From Crotalaria pallida (taxonomy: Eukaryota; Streptophyta; Magnoliopsida; Fabales; Fabaceae): 64,000 bases of DNA. Position 1 is the stretch's first letter. The number at the start of each line of letters is the position of its first letter. The translations under genes were made by a program, and so were the position numbers. The DNA lies in NCBI GenBank assembly GCA_037953625.1, contig CM075651.1:138784501-138848500 (forward strand). The letters run 5' to 3'. Positions 1 to 10,786 of the stretch are shown here, piece by piece. The notes beneath the pieces are model-generated. The model saw nothing but the letters and a program-made list of their open reading frames with translations, was not told the origin of the DNA and made no database searches.

Positions 1-236
1 GTGTAGCATGATTGTTATTCTTTTCGATTCATATTGCAATGAATACAAGTTGATTCCTTTGTAGAGAAACAGGACTTGTTTTTTGATAAGCTACTTAGCT
101 ATTTGAAATTTGTTATTGACATGCAGGGGAATATTGCATGTTGAGCAAGATCTTGTAGGTGTAGGAGCATTACGACTAAGTGAATGTTGCAGATTTCAGA
201 TTTCATTACAACTAGGTGTAAGGAGACTTACACTTT

Positions 237-1735
237 GTTCGGCTAGTGGAGAGAAAATGGGAAGAGAGAAAATGAGAAGAGAGAAAATGGGAAGAGAGAA
301 AATGAGAAGAGAGAAAAAGAGAAGAGAGATTATGGTGAGAAAATAGATAGAAAATGGGTAGATTTTATGGTTGTTTGGTACGAGAGAAAATGAGAAGAAA
401 TGTGAAAGAGAGAAAAGTTTAGTTTTCTCTCCTTTTGTTTGGTTGAAGAGAAAAGTGGGAAGAGAGAAAACAATAAATTGGTAAAAGTCAAAAATACCCT
501 TGTTTTACATAACACAAATAAATATTCTCATTTTCTCTTTTTTTTTATTTTTCTATTAAACATAACCAAATATTTTTTTGCTTCAATTATTTTTTAAATA
601 ATCAAAATTCTAGATTCGAAAATAAATGTAAAAAAAAGTTGCATCAATTTTTTAAAAAAAAACACACACACAATAGCTTTTTTATAAGAATAATGATTTA
701 TTCCAAATTGAACAAGAAATCAAAAGCATCATATATTTCACAACACCAATTTGTGAAATACTGTCAAAATTACTTGGAGGCTAGCAGCTAAAAATATTTT
801 AACTTGTAAGCTCAGATCACTTTTTCAAATTTTATAGCACAAACACAGGATTCAATCATTCAAACAAGAAAATGCACTTGAATCAGCAGTAAAAATAAGG
901 TGCTGAATGTGAGTTTACCATTCACGTTTAGCCATAGGGGAACCAATAATCTCAAATAACATAAAGCAACAGTAGATGGTGAAAACCAAATACCAATAAT
1001 ACATTTCTAGCAATTCTCTCCTTACAAACAGTATACACAATAACAGTACATGTAGAAACACACCATGGCATCAAAGGTGGTTCCCTTTGCATACACTTGA
1101 ACACATCACAGGACAGAAAGTAAGAAAAATTGAATACCCTATCTGCTTAAGAAGCATAACAAAACACATTAAGCTCCCAAGGAAATAAAGCACACTAATT
1201 TCTCAAAGAGAAACAAGCAACTCATAAATATATCAAACCCATCATTTTCCATATACATAAAGAAAATGGTGGAACAAAAAAATAAAGAGAAAATACAGAA
1301 CAAATAAGAGAAAGAGAGGCACATACTAAGTAGAAGAAGGATGGGAGCAAGTTTGGCGGTGCTCAATTTGGAGGAGGAGCAGCTGTTGCACATGGAGAGT
1401 GAGGAGGCAACGGTGGAGACTTGAGAGTGCAAGAGAGAGATGAGAAGAATGAGAGAAGAAGAAAGGGCTCAGAGGAAAGATAAGGTTAAGGGTAATTTTG
1501 GGTTTCAGCTAAAAGTGGTGCCCTGTATGGTAATTTTGGCACCTTCAGAGAGTTTTCTCTTCAAACTCTCGCCGGCTGAGAAGAGAAAAGAATTTGCTAT
1601 GGGTCCCACTCCAATTTTCTCTCTCTCCTTGTTTTCTCTCCTCTACCAAACATGGAATTTTCTTTTTTTCTTCTCATTTTCTCCTCCCCAAAATCTTTCC
1701 ACTCAATTTCTTCTAAACCAAACAAGGTGTTAATG
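237..1735. repeat. Candidate non-autonomous TIR element with purine-rich GAGAAAATG repeats
   Basis: The left part (243-480) is built of imperfect repeats of GAGAAAATGRGAAGA. The right part (1610-1735) holds the inverted counterpart, rich in TTTTCTC and TTCTTCTC. The outer ends look complementary: ACACTTTGTTCGG near 232 and CCAAACAAGGTGT ending near 1732. The 480-1600 interior is AT-rich and shows no convincing protein. No clean target duplication was found, so the borders are approximate. It could also be two unrelated purine-rich stretches. Confidence 0.35.
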
Positions 1736-2261
1736 TGTAAAATTTCATAAGGTTTTTTTTGGTTACATTGAAAAACTAGAAACAGAAGAAAAAGTGATTT
1801 CATAAGGTTGATACTTATGTTCAGGAGAAGGACCAAGGTTTTACAAGTGCTTAGTATGGAAACCTTTATGAAAATGCAAATGTGAATGTTAGGGACCATT
1901 TCCACCATGACAGTAAGTGAATGTTGAAAGGAAAGTTGCTTGCAAATGTGTCTTCTTAGTCCTTTTAAATTCACAGGGATTCTTATCTCATGGTATTTAT
2001 ATATGTATATGTGCCAAGGCTCTGTTGGCTAGTGAAATAGAAATTATCCAGTGATTTTATTTTATTTATTTTTTGTTAAATTCAGTTATGAAACCAGTTT
2101 TGATGTAGCTTCTACAAGTGGGTATGCATATATTTTATGTGGTTTTAGTTAAAGTATTTCTTTTTCTCTACATTTGTTTTCACTCTTCCTACGTCTATCT
2201 AAATCTTAATTATGTCCTAAATTTCTGCATCTTGCAGTATGGCATATTAGTATGGCAGTAT

Positions 2262-2640
2262 GGAAAAAACCGGATTTTTGAAAAATCTGGTTTTATAAAC
2301 CAGTTTTTTTATGGAAAAAACCGGACTGTTGAAAAATCCGTTTTTAATAAACTGGATTTTTGGGAAAAAAACCGGTTTTTTGAAAAAATTCGTTTTAAAA
2401 AACCGAGTTTTTGAAAAAAAAAAAACCATTTAAAAAACTGGTTTTTGATCCGGTTTTTCCTAAAACCGGTTTTCATTTTAAAAACCGGTTTGCACTATAT
2501 GAACCGATTTTGAACTGGTTCATAACCGACCTAGATCCAGATTCAAATTTAGAACCAGTTTGGTTATATATCCAAACCAATTAATATGGTTTACTGAATT
2601 TTGGACCAGTTTTAACCATAAACTGATCCATGAACACCCC
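2262..2640. repeat. Low-complexity block dense in AACCGGTTTT / AAAACCGG motifs
   Basis: About 380 bp consist almost entirely of alternating ACCGGTTTT and AAAACCGG words, often with AAAAA or TTTTT runs, so the stretch is locally self-complementary. Short ORFs on both strands rich in KNR, FEK and FFKT are artefacts of this composition. No gene or element ends were recognised. Confidence 0.7.
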
Positions 2641-4990
2641 TAAATAATGTAACCTATCTGCTTTCTTCTGAAGTAAAATTTAACTTGAACATAGCACAAC
2701 TCAAAGTTGAATTTAATTAAGGTTATTATTTTTATGTAGTTATGAATTAGTTATTTCCTTCCCATGCATCATTTCCACTATAAGAAAAAGCGTCTCTTGA
2801 GAAATTTAATAAATTTGTTGATTTGCATTAACTTGTGTCTTTTTCTATTATGCCCTTTATCTCTGTATGACTAATAATTTCTCCGTGCTACTCACATAAA
2901 TCAAGAGAGTATTAAATAAGGGTCAACTTGAAAAATAGTCATTATATACTCTCTTGAACTTGTTCATTTGATGACTAGACAACTAAATAGGAAGAGAAGA
3001 ATTGCAAATAGGAACCGAGCGAATAACTTCAACAATTTGATGTCGCATTTGTGTATAATGTTCTAGTTCTGTTTAATGAAGATTTTAAATAATAATGGCA
3101 GTCACAATTTCAAAGCTCGAAAAAACCTTGACATTTGGGACTATTGCGGGCAAATGCATTCATCAAGGTTTTTACTAGCAGTCGCGATCATGATTTTGTA
3201 GTGTACCTAAAGCTTGATGTTAAGGACATTTTAGGGAAAATGCAACCGAAATTGTGGCATGATGCAATTTATAATTGTAACCAAACCTCAGCCTATCAAC
3301 ATATGTAGGGGTTGCGGATCCAAATTTAAAACCCTGGTGGTCGCAACTGCATTTGCGATGCAGGTTCTCATGAATCCCAAAACCATAACCACATTACAAC
3401 ATTCGTAGTGGTCACGGATCAAGATTTAAAACCATTTTACAAGAAAAATAATAAACAAATACGAAATTCAAAGTTCAACCTAGAGAGTAAATAAAATTGA
3501 GGTAAAAACCTCAGTGGTGGAGTAAATATTTTAGCTCTATGCTAATGTTACTGCCCCAACTTGAAGCCAATAGGAATAGGGTTTGATGAGAGCAAATGGT
3601 GTGAGATGAGTGAGGGTTTTTTCAAGAATTGAGTACGGTGTGATTCGTTCAATGACAGTAACAAAGCAGGTTGTCTAGGTCCGTGTAGAGCAATTTTGAA
3701 GAAGGTTGCGAATGTGGGTTCATCCGCAAATGATTTTACATAAGAATGCACACATTAAAGTTGTGTATTAAAGTTTTTTAATTTCTCATTAAAAAATAAC
3801 AAGAAAAGATTTTATCATAGATTATTATTGTATATTGATAATAGGTTTAAATATCAAAATGATCCTTATAAATGTTGACTTCTTTGAAATTAGTCCCTAA
3901 TTTTTTTTATTTTGGCCCCCACTTTTAAATTTTGTTTTTGTTTTGGTTTTGGTCATTCGTGTTAAATATGGATGGAAAACCAAAACGGAATGTAAAAATA
4001 TTGACCAAAACCAATGCAAATACGAATATAAAAGTAAGGACCAAAATGGAATGTGAAAAAGTAGCGCTTTCCATCCTTGATATTGTTTTGTTTCCTAAGG
4101 GAAGGGACCTGGCGTCATTCATCAACAACTAATTAGAATCATTACACTGAGTGAATTAGGTTGTAGGGTGAGTGTGGGATGAGTTAATAAGCTTGTTTCT
4201 AACCCTTCCTTGAATGTTGATCGGGTCAAACTTTTGATTCAAACCCGTCCCTAATTAGAATGGGACATAATAGGGATGAGTTCAAATTAGGACGGGTCAA
4301 GATATGGACGAGTTGAGTTTTACCCGAAACAAAAATGCAAGCATAAAATTTATGAAAAACATGAAATTATTCTTAAGACAAAAATGACAAAAAATTGATA
4401 TGATGCAATAAGTTATTTATTATAAAGTTTCTTTTACATTTCAGATTGTTAAAGTGGTTTCTAAAATTTAAATATAAAGTAATTGCATAATGATAGTTAA
4501 TCACATATACGGTCTACCCATTATAATCACTCTATATGATTTAAGTATTTTTCATCACTTGAAAAATAAAAACATCAAAAAGCCTTAGTATTCAAAGAAT
4601 AGAAATTTAGAACTTCTAGGTTTCTATGCATTTGGATCTTATTAATACCAAACGATGGCATTTGCTGCCTTTGGATCTTATTAAGAACAACATTATTTAA
4701 AAGCTCGGAAACTACATTCATACAATACCAACACCTATTTTACATACCCCTTGGAACATATAAGTCAACTCAATTTCCGTCCATGCTCCTATCTAAATAC
4801 GATATCTACAAAGGTTTCCCAACTGATGATACAAAAATTATTTTCTCCAATCAAGAAACGCCTTAATTATTTGATTTGTATGCACATTCAGTTGCTAACT
4901 TGAAAGTTGAAACTAACAAATTAACCTAGCAAAAATGTAATGGTAGAGCAGTGAATGGTAGCCTTTTCTTCCCTTTTTTCTTTTTTGGTT
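2641..4990. other. Intergenic, no gene recognised
   Basis: AT-rich sequence with only short unconvincing ORFs. 3840-4135 holds phrases such as TTAGTCCCTAATTTTT and GGACCAAAATGGAA, typical of decayed DNA-transposon termini, but no paired ends were found. 4140-4330 repeats GGACGGGT-like and GATGAGTT words without clear structure. Confidence 0.5.
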
Positions 4991-4993
4991 ATA

Positions 4994-6751
4994 TTATTTT
5001 AGCAAAGGAAAAGTTTGTGATGCTGCAAAGGTGGCCCTCTTTACAAACCTCCCTTTCATTCTGGGCCTCTTCTCTGCATTCAATTTTCTAACCTCATACC
5101 TTATTTTCTTCGAGAACAACCTTGTCCGCCTCTTTTCTCTATACCTTGACACCCTCGCTTTTCTTTCTCCATCTGCCATTGCTGGATGACACTTAAATAA
5201 ATCACCCAATTCACCATAAGGCTGGTGATGAAGCTCCATTCCACAAGTTCCCTGAATAAAAATTTAGCATAAAGTTTATTTGTTGTCAAACAGTATAATC
5301 TTGTATTATCTTACCATCAAACTAGGTTGAGTACTTCAATTCAGCTTAACTCCCATGTTGAAAATTAGTTCATCAATCAAGTAAATTGATATATGAATAA
5401 AAGTTTAGATCAGGGAAGACACATAAGTTAAAAGTTCATGAAAGATCATCAACCTGGTCGAGTTAGAATTTATTGCAAGTTTTCTTAACAATTGGCTAAA
5501 AAATTGTAGTCTTTTAACAGTTGCATATGAATATCAAAAAGAGTAATGTGAGGAAAAAGTTAATTCTTTCAAAGTTATCTGAACTCATCCATAAAAAAAG
5601 ACAATTTAATTTTTTTTTAAAGAAACTGAATTGAAAACAATAAAAAACAACCATGAAGGGCATAAGCAAAATATTACTATTACCGTGCAGTGAGGCCAGC
5701 ACTGATGAAGAGGCTCTAAGTCCGGTTTATCACCATTAACAAACGGTGACTTTTCACTTTCCCAGGCAGTGATTACTCCCTCATAATCTAACTCCAACAG
5801 TGCATCCCTCTTTTCTTCATTATTCTCTTTTAATTCTCCACCATTCATCAAATCCAATTCAACCTTCTCTTCATCATCATCATCATCATCATCATTAATA
5901 TCATAGTCAAAGCACAATTCAAATGCTTCTCTTCCAATCTGATCTACCTTCTCCTCCTCTTCCACCTTCACCTTTTCACTACCCTCCCAAGTATTAGAAT
6001 TCAACTCTTCTTTTCTATCAACCATCCCCAACTCTTCCATTCCTATGCACTCATCATTCTCTAACCCTTTTCCCAATAAACTCTCAACATCAGCAGCAAA
6101 CTCCTCAAGTTCAGTATCCAATGAAAGAAACCCATTCAAACTCTCCACCCCATAATTCTTATAACCCAAACAAACTTCACTTTCTTTATCTTTGGTTCCC
6201 TTGGTTTCATTTTCAACTTCATCAAGAGCTTCAACCACAGCCACAGTAGAAGAATTTGGAGTAGTGCATAGTTCAGAAACAAAGGGATCCAATATAGGAA
6301 CCCTATAAAGAAGCTGCTCCTCACTCTCTTCATTGGAATTTGAATCATCAAAATAACCAACTTCAGGTACAAGAGAGAAAGGGTTCTTATTAATAGATTG
6401 CTTATTATTATTATTAGTATTAGTATTATTAATAATAATACTCCCATGATGTCTTGGTGTTCTAGCTTTCTTGGTGAAACCTTTGTGCCAAGTTGGAGCA
6501 ACATCATTGATGATGTTTTCTTTAGTGTGAGATTGCTTGCATGAAGTGATTTTCAAGCGAACTCGTTCATGCCTAAGAGCCAAAGAGTTAGCTGAGTGAA
6601 CAGAGGAATCACAAGCTTGGCAGAGGAAAGCATCATCAGCAGCACAATACCAACGTGCCCTCTTTGTTATGCAGCTATCACATGCTCTTGTTGTTTTGCC
6701 ACCAACGACGTTTACTACGTTCTTAGAAGCATCAGCAGCAGAAGTACTCAT
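4994..6751 (-). CDS. COL: CONSTANS-like (group II) B-box/CCT transcription factor, two exons
   Basis: Predicted nuclear transcription regulator of the COL6/7/8/16 type (one B-box plus CCT). Exons read on the minus strand are 6751-5684 and 5251-4994; the intron is GT (5683) to AG (5252), phase 0, giving 441 residues. The start is the ATG at 6751-6749, because the upstream in-frame extension is hydrophobic 5' leader-like sequence. B-box: C24, C27, C36, D39, C44, C47, H52 and H61, with the typical spacing. The middle is acidic and Asn/Ser-rich, with an Asn run near residue 110 and seven consecutive Asp from an ATC repeat at 5876-5895. CCT domain: about residues 386-431, with the RVSRYREKRRTRLF core. 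Only one B-box is present, as in group II. Whether it is the COL16 orthologue cannot be decided here. The gene is isolated between repeats, and both exons are open. Confidence 0.95.
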
Positions 6752-7067
6752 CTCATAGGAAGCTAAGAGTGTAATAATAATAATGCTGTTGTTAACTGTG
6801 TTTTGTAACAAAAGAACAAAATTAGAAGCATATATGTAAGCAAAAGTGCAAAACAAAACAATAAGGAATAAAATCAAAAGGTTAAAGGGTGTTGGGGTTT
6901 TGCACTTTTGCCTTCGTTTCTTTAGTTTTATGTGAACAGTTGATGATGTTGAAAAGTGAAGGGACTTTCACGGCAGTGCAATTATTTTTGTGCAGAATGA
7001 TTGAGGAGAAAAAGGGGGGTTCGTGTGTGTGAGTATGACCTATCATCAGCACTTTTTGCGGAACAAA
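6752..7067. other. COL gene upstream region
   Basis: Upstream and 5' leader side of the minus-strand COL gene. It is AT-rich with no coding signal. A Stowaway-like MITE begins at 7068, so promoter sequence beyond about 310 bp is repeat-derived. No specific regulatory box was assigned. Confidence 0.4.
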
Positions 7068-7344
7068 CACCTCCATTTCTGTTCTTATATACAAGATTTT
7101 TTGTATTTTTATTTTGTCCATATTTATGAAATTTTTTATCAATTTTTAATGAGTATTAATTACTTTTTTTCTAAAATCACCCATATTTATTTAACACTTT
7201 TTAAATTTTCAATAATATTAATAGGGATAATTTACAAAATACATATCAAAAGTTCACATTTTCAATACAATTAACTAAATGATTCAACTTTATTAAAGAA
7301 CGTGAAAATTTTCAAAGAGGTCTTATAAATTGAGATGGAGGGAG
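7068..7344. mobile_element. Stowaway-like MITE (277 bp)
   Basis: The ends are CACCTCCATTTCTG... and ...GATGGAGGGAG, inverted copies of the CTCCCTCCATYTC type, and a TA follows the right end. The interior (TATTTATTTAACACTTTT, AGTTCACATTTTCAATAC) matches the MITE at 59818-60076, so the two are one family. Confidence 0.7.
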
Positions 7345-7559
7345 TAATATTTTAGAGGGGGGAAACCCACTTGTGGACCTAGCTAGAGGACAAAGTCAAT
7401 GGATGCCTCTAATGCCAAGGATTTATTTGACATATCCACTATCCAGCTTGTTAGTATAACTTGGTGGAAGGTGGAAATTGAAAGCTGATAAATTTATTAA
7501 ATAAATAAATAAAAATTGTTTAATAAGAATTGTGATATTTATGATGAGAATGTCATGCA

Positions 7560-7732
7560 TTGTAATTTATGGGTTTGACCTAGTGGAAGCATGCTAGGAC
7601 CATAAAGATATCGAGAACCCATAAGACCACAAGGTTAGAGGCTCGAATCCTTGTGGAGAACATCCCTTACGGAGGCACCCCACTCATGTTGTGCCGGGAC
7701 CGTGAAGTTCCCCTCCACAATTTAAAAAAAAA
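7560..7732 (+). mobile_element. SINE-like element (tRNA-like head)
   Basis: The head contains a box A-like TGACCTAGTGGAAGC and a box B-like GGCTCGAATCC about 60 bp apart. The tail is AATTTAAAAAAAAA followed by a CA microsatellite. No clean target duplication was found, so the ends are approximate. Confidence 0.45.
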
Positions 7733-7900
7733 CACACACACACATACATTTTCTCGTTTTTCAAATGTATTTAAAAATAATAATAAAAAGTGTGATTCAA
7801 TATGTTAAAAGGAATATACAAATGAGGGGATGGGTTTATATTAGTGTGATTTGACTTAGTTACACCCGATCCCAACTATTAATTTCTTGGGACTTACTAA

Positions 7901-9274
7901 CATGCAATCCAAAATTGAATGGTTGCTATGCAACCTTTTCTTAAACCAATAAGAAGTTGCCACCTATGTCATGTCATTAAGTAGTTAAAATTAGTTTTTT
8001 GAAATTTAGTTCAACATAAAAAGTAAATTAAAAATTTAGTTCTTTGTACCTATAGAAAAATTACACAAACAACTTTAATTTTTTTTTTAAATTAAAAGTT
8101 ATAATTTGTCTATAGGTATGTTGAAACCTGAATATTTAGGGGCCCAAATTGCAAAGCCCAGTTTGTATAAAGGCCCAAAAATCATCAGACAAAACAAAAC
8201 AATAAAGGACACTGATATAGGCGTGCAAGCACCAAGAACTGCCCAGAGCGTCACATGCTCAGAGCGACAGTCACCAAGGCGTCACATTTTGATGTTGTCC
8301 CCAGAGAGAAGAGCAAGACGTACTGATAACAATGAGTATGACATATCCTCCCAAAGCGTCCCAGGTATCATAGAAACTTGGGGAGAAAGTCATGATAAAT
8401 GAGAGCGAACAGGGAATAAGGCTTGTGGAAGGCGCACACATGTTAAGGCAAAGGCACACAACTGCTCAAGACTCCAACGACTTGCAGAGGAAGCCAAGAG
8501 GGAATCTTTTGGCTACCCAAGACAAAGCCAAGAGTACAAGACTTGAGCCCCACTCCTTCTGCAACCACTGATGACAAAGCCAAAATAAGGAAACAAACAA
8601 AAGGTACCTGATAAAGGAGATAATGCACAGTAGTCAAAGGGAAAAAGTGTTATCAACCAGTGGATAAAGCAGGAAAGGCAATAACCAGTGGACAAGAAGG
8701 ACTCTATAAAAGAGGCCCTCCTCCAACGTATGCAGGGGGAGTGAAGCAATACACCAGAGCGACAATAACAAAACACAAGGTTCTCTCCTCTGCAACTTAG
8801 AGGGGGAACCAGAACAAGGGTGATCAGAATACCCCAAAAACACAACAACCAACAACAATCACAACACAGAGAGAACAAAAGAGGGAAAAGGGATAGAAGC
8901 TTCCTTTGAAACTTAGGCTTAGTATCATAGAGGAGAGTGTAAAAAGCCAAAGCGCACGCTCTTCCCCCTGTAAAAATACCACAAGTGTGGAAGTCATTTC
9001 CTTGTATCCACCTCTCTGTATCCCATTTCAGTATAATAAAAGCCTAAAGCTTCACTAAGTTTACGAACCCATTATCTTTTTACTAATTATTTTTTATCGC
9101 ACAAAGCGGTCCGAAACAAGGTACAAAGGACTAAATTTTTAATTTACTTTTTATGTTGGACTAAATTACAAAATACTAATTTTAACTATTTCAAATAATG
9201 ACATGACATAGGTGGAAACTTCTTATTGGTTTAAGAAAAGGTTGCATAGCAACCATCCAATTTTGGATTGCATG
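7901..9274. mobile_element. TIR element (~200-bp arms) split by a solo LTR
   Basis: The left arm starting CATGCAATCCAAAATTG and the right arm ending CAATTTTGGATTGCATG are long inverted copies (7901-8118 and 9119-9274) sharing GGTTGCTATGCAACC, CCTATGTCATGTCAT and AAAAAGTAAATTAAAAATT. Without the LTR at 8119-9118 the element would be about 370 bp and nearly palindromic. Class unassigned, because no clear target duplication was seen. Confidence 0.65.
8119..9118 (+). mobile_element. Solo LTR (1,000 bp), relative of the 13.4-kb element's LTR
   Basis: It starts TGTTGAAACC and ends GCGGTCCGAAACA, flanked by the exact 5-bp duplication AGGTA (8114-8118 and 9119-9123). The 3' end (CGCACAAAGCGGTCCGAAACA) and blocks such as GCGTCACATTYTGA and AGCGAACAG are shared with the LTRs at 40001 and 52529, so it belongs to the same family but is clearly diverged. 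TATA-like TATAAA lies at 8705-8710 and a poly(A) signal AATAAA at 9035-9040. No internal retroelement sequence remains, which is the product expected of LTR-LTR recombination. Confidence 0.9.
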
Positions 9275-9574
9275 ATAGAAATATCCTAATTTCTTTCACT
9301 CTATCTAATGGTTTAAGTTTAAGCTTTTTTCTCTTCCCTAATTATTCTCCTTTCTTTTTCTTTTTTTTAACTTTCCTGTATTTCTCTTTGGTTTTTATTA
9401 ATTTTTTCTTCCTGTTCTATCGCATCCATCACTATTGTTTAAAGAATTGAAACTGAGTTCATGTACCCCTAATACATTGAGTTTATGCTAATTAATACAT
9501 AATGAAAGCAAGTAATCTAATTTTGTTTTTATACTAGAGATTATTAGTTATTAAGAACAAATTTTGGTGTTTTT

Positions 9575-10101
9575 TTCTTATTTATGTCTTTAGTCCTTGA
9601 AAATTGAAGTCTCTATAAGTTTTTTTTTTTTTTTTTTTACTCTTCCTTAATTATTTTGAAAATTTTAGTTTTAGTTCTTGCCGTTAGGAAAAATCCGTTA
9701 ACCGCTTATATGGTTAAAGAAATGTCACATCATCATAAACTTGGGCAATTACTACAAGCAATCGGCATGATGATGTGGATGATCGAGATCCACAAGAGCA
9801 AAATGGTCAAAGCCCAACCCAAATGTATTTGTGTATTGGGCTTTGATCCTTTTGCTCTTACGGGTCCGGATCATCTACGTCATTCTTCCGGATCATCTAC
9901 GTATCATTTCGGTGACTCACAATATTTGCACACGTAGATACTGATGTGACATTCTAACCATATTAACAGTTAACGGATTTTGTGGTATGGACTAAAACCA
10001 AATTTTCAAAACATAAGAATGAGTCAAAGTAAAAAAAAAAAACTTTCAAAGATTAAAATCAAAACACTTCCAACTTATAAGGACAAAAATCATAATAAGC
10101 C
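9575..10101. mobile_element. Non-autonomous MULE-like TIR element (~527 bp)
   Basis: The arms are inverted copies: TCTTATTTATGTCTTTAGTC at left, and at right the complement of GGCTTATTATGATTTTTGTC. They share TTTTGAAAATTT, TCCGTTAAC and ATATGGTTA further in. No protein is encoded. The interior holds a strong hairpin (24-nt arms 9794-9817 and 9836-9859, two mismatches). No exact target duplication was found, so it looks old. Its terminus resembles that of the autonomous MULE at 31245 only in the outer ~15 bp. Confidence 0.55.
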
Positions 10102-10584
10102 TTTTGTTTTTATTTTTCCCTTCATTGACATATCAATTCATCCTTCATCCAGCAGAAGAAGAGCGAGGCGTTATGGGTGACAGAGTGCAAGAGAGAAAAT
10201 TTAAAGAAAAGGGAAAAGCACAAGGAAAATTAAAAAGGAAAACTTTTCTTTCCAATTTTAGTATTCTCAAGACACAACTTTTTATTAATTCGTTAAATAG
10301 GCAACCTTAGCTTCTCATATAAATTTATCTTTTTCTTTGCACACTAATTAATATTAGAATTTTCTTAATTTCAGTTTTTAGGGTTGAGAATAATAAACTA
10401 AAAGAAGTGCTTTTGTATAAAATAAAAAATTAAACATTTAATAATTTAAGTAATAATTAACTTAATTTTCCTAAATTTTTTTACTATTTTTATTTTTTTT
10501 ATCCTCAATCCTAAAGGTTGAGATTAAACAAACTCTTAATATTATCGAATATTATTTCTCTACATACAATATTTAACAAAAAAA
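10102..10584. other. No gene recognised
   Basis: AT-rich intergenic sequence. Short ORFs at 10104-10310 are lysine-rich and show no domain. Nothing else was seen. Confidence 0.5.
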
Positions 10585-10594
10585 ATATTTAACC

Positions 10595-10776
10595 TTGGTT
10601 GGTCAAGTGGTAGCTCATTTGGTTCTTTAACCAATTGGTCTCGAGTTTGAGCCTTGGGTATTAAGCAACCCCCGCTGGGAGATCCCTTACCGCTTAGTGC
10701 GAGTTCAGTTTGGTTAAATCGGATGAGTCGAATTCTAAGTAAACCAAATCCGAGTACCGGTTGGTGTAAAACAAAT
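10595..10776 (+). mobile_element. SINE (tRNA-derived), plus orientation
   Basis: It is flanked by an exact 10-bp duplication ATATTTAACC (10585-10594 and 10777-10786). The tRNA-like head has box A TGGTCAAGTGGTAGC and box B-like GGTCTCGAGTTTGAGCC. The body contains CCGCTTAGTGCGAG, GGATGAGTCG and ACCAAATCCG. A second copy in inverse orientation lies at 18721-18915. Confidence 0.85.
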
Positions 10777-10786
10777 ATATTTAACC

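Noticed and set aside
5101..5289. 62-codon minus-strand ORF overlapping the CCT exon
   Set aside because: It is a shadow of the COL second exon in another frame. The CCT domain is in the 4994-5251 frame.
6136..6507. 123-codon Leu/Ile-rich minus-strand ORF resembling a membrane protein
   Set aside because: It overlaps COL exon 1 in another frame. The hydrophobicity comes from reading AAT/ATT-rich codons out of frame.
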